A stretch of 64,000 nt of DNA from Cristatella mucedo. Taxonomy: Eukaryota; Bryozoa; Phylactolaemata; Cristatellidae. Location: the NCBI GenBank assembly GCA_009760855.2, contig WPIO01000018.1, forward strand, positions 342,001 through 406,000, written 5' to 3'. Each line of letters starts with the position of its first letter. Within the stretch, counting starts at the first letter, position 1. Of this stretch, positions 57,101-64,000 are shown in pieces. The position numbers were made by a program, and so were the translations under genes. The notes under the pieces are model-generated. The model did not search any database. It was not told the origin of the DNA and was given only the letters and a program-made list of their open reading frames with translations.

Positions 57101-57200
57101 AGGCACTGTTATTCTTAAACTGTGAATGCCCTTCATAGTCTGTTTGATGCAGCGTTTCTTTACACATCCTTCCTACTTCCTCATGCATCAACGTCTGTAA
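54156..57200. other. Unassigned sequence, about 3 kb
   Basis: Several frames of 60-124 codons occur on both strands, the longest at 54,843-55,217 plus and 56,048-56,368 plus. I recognise no domain, transposon or RNA. Short tandem ACACCAGAGGC (54,589-54,611) only. Confidence 0.4.
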
Positions 57201-57460
57201 TTCATCAAAGTCTCAAGTACTAAGTGATTATTATGCAGGCGAGGCTTCTAAGGAGCACTCCAAACTTAAGTGGATTTCGGTGTGCGTACGGAAGCCAAAA
57301 AGACTCCATCTTATACAATAAAAAGAAATTAAGAACCATCGCTAAGAATATAGGGCTGTTGAGGAAGTGCATATAATGGAAGCATAACGCAAGACGGCTG
57401 GAAAAGATGTGCAACAGTAGGTAGCAGGAGGGAAGGTTTATTTTCATAATAATTGCGGAA
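57201..57460. other. Unassigned AT-rich sequence
   Basis: A 95-codon frame on the minus strand (57,220-57,507) is hydrophobic and without recognisable motif. Confidence 0.4.
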
Positions 57461-57464
57461 CCGA

Positions 57465-57985
57465 GTATGTTAGTCAGTAAACTGCAAGCAAAAGCTTGCT
57501 CTGTCATTTGGAAGTTTGTCTTGATCTCTCATCCTTCAAAGAACCTTACAAAAAGCTTTTTTTTAAAGACTTTACAGCCGACTTGGGATAATTGCCTGAA
57601 GCAGGAGCACGGGTACTACAAGTGCTCAAAAGTACAGCCAGAAATGACCTACTATGACCCATGTTGCTGCAGTTCAAATCTCAGCACTGCAATAGCCTCC
57701 TTCCATGAAATACTTGAGCTGCACCTAAACTCAAAACTGGCAGCCAGACTTGTTTACCCTCAAAGTTTGTCGCAAGAGCTATTTGAATGACCGTCTTACG
57801 TGGTCAGATCTTTAACCAACAGTCTACAAATACCTCATACAAACCTGAAATCCTTTGGAGATCGTCCATTTAGTTCATATGCTCCCAAAGCCTGGAACTT
57901 CCTCCCGACCTGCATCAGAACATCCCCTGACCTGACCACATTTGAAAAAAATTTAAAAGTCCTTCAAAGTCAGCATCATTAATTT
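57465..57985 (+). mobile_element. LINE-1 fragment, C-terminal coding region
   Basis: Around 57,830-57,960 the plus strand reads LKSFGDRPFSSYAPKAWNFL and TSPDLTTFEKNLK, the well conserved end of LINE-1 ORF2. The 57,480-57,790 part is a weaker match (LAARLVYPQSL resembles the ARLVCRE region). It lacks the 3' UTR. Confidence 0.75.
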
Positions 57986-58033
57986 ATTAATTCACGTCTT
58001 GATCAATTCGAAGAGAAAGCGAGGGCCTACTAC

Positions 58034-58490
<457 letters not shown>

Positions 58491-58865
58491 CACCGGAATA
58501 GAACGGAGGCGGAGAACGCAGCGCTCGTAATTCTGCTCATCCCAGTCAAGTGGAGACAAATACTCATGGTGATGCTCTCCGAGCATTGCAATCGTGCTCA
58601 GCTACTCGTGCAAGCAACACCGGCGCACGTCGAGTGCAAGCGGTTGCATAATACAATGGCCGAGAAGAGAACTCGTAATCTTAGATAGCGAGTCCGTATC
58701 TATGGCACAGAGATGTCATTTCGACGGCGACGGAGAGCTTCTGGGTTCCGGAAGCCGCCGGAGCCTAGTCAAAGTCTCGCCCGACACGCAATTAAGAGCG
58801 CAGCCTGGTTCGTCCACTTATGCGAAACTCATTGCTTATCACGTGGCTTTGGCTTGTAAACTGCG
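58491..58865. other. Unassigned sequence
   Basis: The frame at 58,594-58,980 has no recognisable motif and runs into LINE-2 antisense sequence. Confidence 0.4.
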
Positions 58866-58869
58866 TGTA

Positions 58870-59350
58870 AGTATCGTACCCGGTAAATCCGCAAAGCAAC
58901 AAAGCCTAAGTGGGCGTTACCCGGAAGATTGTTCTATAGTGCATTCAAGCCCCAGGCGGATTTCGTTATGGATACGGTAGCCAACAACAGACTTCATCTC
59001 GCGCAACCAAGAGACAGTGAGGAGCGCAGCACAGTCTGTCAGGAGGGAGGCAGTCAACAAAGAGATTTCCCTGGACTTTGCACTCAGCACTGCTGGAAAG
59101 GATGAGCCATAGTCGGCAGCAAGAGAGAAGTTGTCGGCGCGTAAGAATCGTGTGAGTTCTACAGTTTATGACCTGCAGAGCAAAAGCTGCTGTCGTTAAC
59201 GGTATTTATGTGTAGGAATGGAGCAGCTAATTTTTTGTCCATACAGGACCTGAGAGCACGAGGAGGCTGAAACCGGCTCAGCAGTTCAGTTATTTGTGAA
59301 GGACCAAGCCGTGGTGGGCCTTGTGGGTCGGCAAAATCATAATGAGTCAT
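58870..59350 (-). mobile_element. LINE-2, diverged antisense copy
   Basis: On the minus strand, RPPRALRSCMDKKLAAPF (59,270-59,215) resembles the C-terminal part of CR1/L2-type ORF2. Further on, GCGAGATGAAGTCTGTTG (59,002-58,985) and the GGCTACCG...AACGCCCAC...GGATTTACC order match the LINE-2 3' block at 38,430-38,560 with many changes. Confidence 0.6.
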
Positions 59351-60590
59351 TCCATAATCTAATCTGGACCGAGGCTCGAAAGACTGAATATACTGGAGGC
59401 TTGTCAGCAGCTCTAGGGGCAGTGGCTGATGCCTGCTTGCAGAAGAATGAAGGGATGTGTGGTCGTATCCCAGTTTTCACAAGTTTAGTCACTCCTACGG
59501 GAACGTATATGAGATTGAGGTTCATGTAGCAAAGAGGAAATACAACCTCAAGAACAAAGATGTACGTAGGGAAGCCTGTACAAAGGCAAAACCATGATAC
59601 AGTGTACTGCTCAGATGATGGGCCATTTATGTAGATATTTAGAAAGCTCCTAGAAAGTAAGCCGAGTTGCTCACGTGCCTGTTTGCCACTGTATACTGCC
59701 TGAGCTGAACAGAACGACTGCATTTTTCAAGGCAATTGTCGGTATGTGCGTTCTGCAGCTTCTGCTGCAAATATTATGCCTGCATTATTGATCCCTTGGT
59801 TGTCGGTTGTCTTTGTTTGCACTCGCCAAAACTTCCGGATTTGGCTATAGAGGCTGCTATGATGAATTCTGGCAAAACGCTGTCAAAGCAAAACTTTCAT
59901 CACTATTGATGAATGCTGGGACTCTGAGCTCCTCCAGAAACTTAAATAAACGTATCTGCAACTGCATTCATCACTGAATGCACCACGGACTTAATGGTAT
60001 ATGCTAGCACTTACTTCATGTTCATTCATGGTTATTGTAGTTTTTAATGCTTATTAACACTGTTTGCTTTATTAACTCTACAGCTTCGTAAATACTCGGC
60101 CGATCGGTGTGATATTTTGAATATTAGGCGGGACTCACCTGTCTCTGTGCTGACCCTCTGTGCATCCATGCATGATGGATGTGCATGCTTATGGCGTGCC
60201 TGTCATAAAATGTCCTTGGGCTGTGGTCGTGATGACAGTCAAGATTTTGAGACGTAGAATTTTTTTATATTTTGTGTGTAGTGTGATTAACACAGAGTCT
60301 AATGTCATGCATTTTTTGAGGGGTTTCTCATATTTCCTATTTCTTCAATGTTTGGTATTGAATCCGGCGATTGGATGGTAAAGCCGTGTATGGCTGAGCT
60401 GTGCTGAACGTGACCTGACTTTTACAGGTCATCGGGTCACCACGGCAGCTATGTCACATCAAAAGATAGCTAATGTTACTTGTGTTCCTTTTTCCAGTTT
60501 TCATGCCATTCGTTTTATTGGTCTTTGTAAAATATTAATAAATGTGCTTTGGGGATTACTCCCACTACTGGCGGACATTTGGGGTATAAC
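59351..60590. other. Unassigned sequence
   Basis: A 128-codon minus-strand frame at 59,337-59,723 and small plus frames show no motif I recognise. Confidence 0.4.
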
Positions 60591-61145
60591 TCCCACTAAT
60601 GGCGGAATTTGCTCTTTATCCGTTGTTCAACGCACCGACTTTAAAGTTTTGTCACTCACTTTCAGGTCCCTTCATTCTTTGGCTCCAGCCTGCCTATCAG
60701 ACTCCCCTCCACCGGGCTAGGCATAGTATCACCTGCTTTTCGGAATCTAACTGTTTACCCATACTAGGTGCAAATCTCAAATCCTTTGGAGACCCTGCTT
60801 TTAGTTCGTATACCCCTAATCCCGGAACTCACTCCCGACTTGTGTCACAACATTTTCTGACTTCTCCAAATTTTAAAAGAATCTAAAATGCATCTCATTT
60901 TCACAGCATTTTGTTGATCCTTGTGATTCGTATTTTATGTCCTTATGTGTGCTGACACTGTCCATGCTCCCAATATCTAAATTTGCATGTTGACCCTGCG
61001 TATGTCAGCTCTAACCATGGTATACTTGCTAATTATTGAGCATGCTACCACTAACCATTTGATCCGTTTTCCTTGCAGCCAATTTAAGGTGCCTAGACAG
61101 AGATTGATTTCTCTGTGGGAGCTATATAAAATGCATTACTATTAT
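60591..61145 (+). mobile_element. LINE-1 C-terminal region and 3' UTR
   Basis: DFKVLSLTFRSLHSLAPACL (60,638-60,697) and then, in another frame, ANLKSFGDPAFSSYTPN (about 60,770-60,820) are LINE-1 ORF2 end motifs. The 3' UTR (60,900-61,075), the AGGTGCCTAGACAGAGATTG box and an ATTACTATTA tail to about 61,145 follow. Confidence 0.85.
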
Positions 61146-61400
61146 GACAATTAATCGGCAGCCACCCAACTCTATTAGCTCAGCAGACACATGGTCAAAC
61201 CACGAGGATTTGCAAACTATCCGTGCGGCCCCATTCATAGCCAGCTGCTGTGGCATAGTGGCTTTTTTAGGTTGCCCAGACAAAAGGGATTACAATAATC
61301 TAGGCGAGACGGAATTAATTACAAGGTAAATATTTTGCAAGCCAGAGTAGAAGACAGTTCCTAATCATAGATAGGGATTTGGCGTGATGGCTCACTTTTA
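61146..61400. other. Unassigned; ends in a SINE-like fragment
   Basis: GGCGTGATGGCTCACTTTTA (61,381-61,400) resembles the first bases of SINE family 1. Otherwise nothing recognised. Confidence 0.4.
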
Positions 61401-61423
61401 AAACAGTCTTGTTAATGAAGCTT

Positions 61424-61675
61424 TCAAAATTTTGGCAGCTGTCGAAAGTGACACATGCATTCCGAGCGAATATTTGATTTTCGCTCAAAAGCATAATCGA
61501 TTAGAAGAGCAATGCCTTCTAGTCCAGCCATACCCTTCGGGTATTCTATGAGCAGAATTTTATTGTTATCGTCGTTTAGTTTCAAGAAATATTCCGAAAT
61601 CCGGAATCGAATGTTGGCCAGGCTAGCATTCAGTTTATCAGTTGCTGCAGAAGATTCTGACGATTTAAATGACAA
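61424..61675 (-). pseudogene. LINE ORF2 fragment after the RT catalytic box
   Basis: The 83-codon frame contains AATDKLNASLANIRFRISEY and FLKLNDDNNKILLIEYPKG, matching the region after the YADD box in the copy at 51,643. Just upstream on the minus strand (61,688-61,699) the box reads YDAD, so one catalytic Asp is replaced by Ala. Confidence 0.75.
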
Positions 61676-63182
61676 ATACAGCTGCGTATCGGCATCATAA
61701 AAGTGATATCTTATTGCATGGGCCAGGTCACTTTTCCTAGAGGTTGAGTGTAAATACAGAGCAGCTAGGGACCAAGGTAGGAAATTTGAGGGACTTCTCT
61801 AGTAATTGGTCTCGTTGATAAGATCTGACCACACACGACATGGGTTGATCGCAATCGGACAAGTACTATTTAAGCCACACCATCGCCTCGTCAATCAGAC
61901 TTATTATTGTTCTCGATCGTTCAAGTAGTAGTAGGACGTGATAAATGGTGTCGAAGACAGCTCATATATCTAGCAATGCTAGGGCATTGCCGTCATCGTT
62001 TTAGTATAGAATTTCATTAGTTACAAGGAGAAGAGCAGTTTCAGTGGAATGCCACCGCTTGAGCACCAATAGAAATCTTTTTGACAAGTCATTCTTCAAT
62101 GTGTGCTACCAGCTGTTTAGCGATTACATTTTTAAGAAGCTTTGACAACGAGGAAGAAAGTAAACTGGGGATGGCTTGCAAGTATTTCTGCATCTAATCC
62201 AGGCTCTTAAAATATCGGTCTAATGATGGCTGATTTGAAAGACTTGGGTACTGCTCCTTCTTCCAGAGAAGCATTAGAAATCTCGGCTATGGCAGGGCTA
62301 AGTTTATCTGCCAGAGAAGACCACAGAGATAATGGTAAAAAGTGATCAGGAGACAAGCTCTTTTTACTAGACCTTATAAAGGTAGTCATATCGCATGTAG
62401 AAACCTTGTAAGCAATTTTACGGATGGTCAGAGGTTGCGATTCAGCAATTGCTTTAGTCGGGTGGGGGCTTTATAAAAGCACAAATATTCACAATTCTTT
62501 CAGTATAGAAGGCTGAAAAGTTTTCAGCTAAGCCGTTCATCGCTTGGGAGTGAGATCTCTTAGCCATGGCCCGCAAATTGTTTTTGGTCTTATAACTCAG
62601 TTATCAATCTGACTGGCAGGACTTCATTGCCAAATAAAAAAGAAGCCCCGGCCTTTCCAAGCTTTATGGCTCTAAACTCGAAGGAAGTCTTTGAAATTGA
62701 CTAGATTTTCAACAGACCCAAACTTCTTAAAAAGGCGTTAAAAGCTGCGCTTAATACTGCGCATCTTTTAAAGAATTTTTGTAAATTAAAAAGAATGTTC
62801 ACAGCATTAGTGAATGTATCAAGGCGTTCTGCTGAGTTTGGGTGCAGATCAAAAAGATTTACATCAAATACAGATTAAACAATTTCGTCTGGGTCCATGC
62901 TTTTTAAGTTACTTCGCAAGAAAAACCCGACATGCCCTGTACGCACAACAGAGCAGGAAAAGTAAATGAGACGGAAAAATGATCCGGGAGGGTCAGAGGA
63001 AGCCACAAGGTCAGTAGGGCAAAGGTCTTTAGGGATCACGAGATCTATTATATGGCCGCCGAAGTGAGGGATACGGTTAACGTGTTGGAGCGAACCAAAG
63101 TTCTCCGGACAGTTAAGACATGAGCGGACCTGGCTGCTGCTAGGGTTGTCAATGTGAACCTTGAAGTCTCCTGCAATCAGGT

Positions 63183-63440
63183 CCCTGTGACTCGTCCTTT
63201 ATGTGCTTGTGCGTGCTGACACTGTGCATGCTACCACTAACCACACTTGCATGCTGACCCTGTGCATGTCACCCCTAACCATGTTATTCATGTTGTTTAT
63301 CAAATGTGGATACTACTCTCCATTCAATCACGTTTCCTTTGCAGCAAATGTAAAGCGCCTAGAAAGAGATTTAGTTCTCTGAGGACACTTTATCAAGTAT
63401 ATTATTGTTACTATTAGTAGTAGTAGTAGTAGTAGTATTG
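63183..63440 (+). mobile_element. LINE-1 3' UTR and tail inserted in the antisense LINE
   Basis: GTGACTCGTCCTTTATGTGC, two GCTGAC-CTGTGCATG blocks, CAGCAAATGTAAAGCGCC, AGAAAGAGATTTAGTTCTCT and a tail that becomes (AGT)n (63,413-63,436). It is a well preserved 3' end and so relatively young. Confidence 0.85.
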
Positions 63441-63610
63441 GCCTGTCATACGCAAATATTTTAGCGAGGAAACTTAAAAACTCCCATAGCTAGCCAGAAC
63501 AAGGTCAGTACATTAAATTAGTGAGAGACATTGTCTTTGATGAGGACCTGATTGCAACTGATTCAAACGATGAACTATGCAAACAACTGCATGTCTGATA
63601 ACTAAATGAT

Positions 63611-63976
63611 TTACGAACCACAATTGCAACCCCTGCCTCCAACCTTGTCAGATCGTATTGACTGAAAGAATGAGAATCCGGATGGGGTGGTCACAGACAT
63701 ATACCTATCGAAACATGGCATTATAAACGTATCGCTAACCATAAATGCATCTAGCTTCTCATGAGTTGCCTGATCGTGGATAGGTAACCCCTTGGTTTTT
63801 AGGGAGTAGACATTTAACAAAAGGAATTTAGGAGGCTGTCCAACAGCTGCACGACGCCGATTACACGGCTTGTATTCCAGTCGGCTTGTAGCCGGCCCGG
63901 CAGATGCGGCCATTTCAAATTTAAATTGGACCGTAGTAATGGTCACCAGTCGACTTTTCATACTATGCTGCGTCAC
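63611..63976 (-). pseudogene. LINE ORF2 endonuclease domain, N-terminal part
   Basis: LLLNVYSLKTKGLPIHDQAT and HEKLDAFMVSDTFI match the opening of the AP-type endonuclease in CR1/L2 elements (N at the first motif; the usual LTETW is changed to VSDTF). TPSGFSFFQSIRSDKVGGRG follows, as expected, near its end. The domain nicks target DNA; its later motifs are separated by the insertion at 63,183-63,440 and by frame changes. Confidence 0.78.
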
Positions 63977-64000
63977 GGCAAGTGAGCTACTACGGCAGCG

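Larger units (their letters stand above)
61401..64000 (-). mobile_element. LINE-1-related element, antisense, near full ORF2 but dead
   Basis: From right to left on the minus strand: endonuclease start (63,976-63,611), inter-domain region, RT start with NASLEEGAVPKSFKSAIIRP (about 62,270-62,210), RT motif A region LLDI-AVFDTIYH (about 61,985-61,945), the catalytic box read as FYDADTQLYL (61,703-61,674), and the post-box region ISEYFLKLNDDNNKILLIEY. It is truncated near 61,401. A LINE-1 3' end is inserted in it at 63,183-63,440. It continues past the window's right edge. Confidence 0.82.

Noticed and set aside
59337-59723. 128-codon minus-strand frame with hydrophobic stretches
   Set aside because: No start context, domain or repeat match; likely chance.

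Overview
The window looks like animal (metazoan) nuclear DNA. The evidence is tRNA-Gly(GCC) genes with eukaryotic internal A and B boxes, decayed LINEs of the L2/CR1 type, tRNA-derived SINEs, a Ty3/gypsy retroelement with a solo LTR of a second family, a satellite and long microsatellites. The phylum cannot be fixed from the sequence. I found no convincing host protein-coding exon. Nearly all open frames are repeat translations, transposon remains or chance ORFs in GC-rich DNA.

Region 1 (1-24,900) is an array of a composite repeat. A unit of about 2.5-3.3 kb carrying one tRNA-Gly gene is joined at shared junctions to a LINE fragment oriented opposite to the tRNA. Six copies are visible. A, B and C have the tRNA on the plus strand (1778, 5142, 10608); D, E and F have it on the minus strand (15718, 18932, 22245). 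The two arms meet near 11,820. The tRNAs of A, B, C and E are identical over 71 nt, while D is mutated and F is split by a SINE. Later insertions include a LINE 3' end in A (14-bp target duplication), a solo LTR in B (perfect 5-bp duplication, empty site still present in C) and a second LINE family's tail in F.

Region 2 (24,900-42,000) is GC- and CpG-rich in blocks (26.2-27.6, 30.2-31.4, 34.0-34.7, 35.1-35.8 kb). It holds AG and ACAGAG tracts up to about 600 bp, a degenerate tandem satellite of about 156-181 bp period (31.7-34.0 kb), and scattered SINE and LINE pieces. The CpG blocks could be promoters, but no gene could be attached to them.

Region 3 (42,041-47,760) is a degenerate Ty3/gypsy element in the plus orientation. 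Gag, zinc knuckles, protease, RT, RNase H, integrase, polypurine tract and 3' LTR are recognisable in order. It is interrupted by an LTR in gag and by a second, minus-strand gypsy-type element (43,576-44,759). That insertion has near-matching 5-bp flanks, and the host reading frame resumes exactly across it.

Region 4 (47,760-64,000) has a CpG-rich block at 48.2-48.9 kb, several L2-like LINE copies in both orientations (best RT at 51.5-52.9 kb; an antisense copy with endonuclease and RT at 61.4-64.0 kb), a SINE, a short minisatellite, a 100-bp TA tract, pieces of the second LINE family, and several kilobases in which I recognise nothing.
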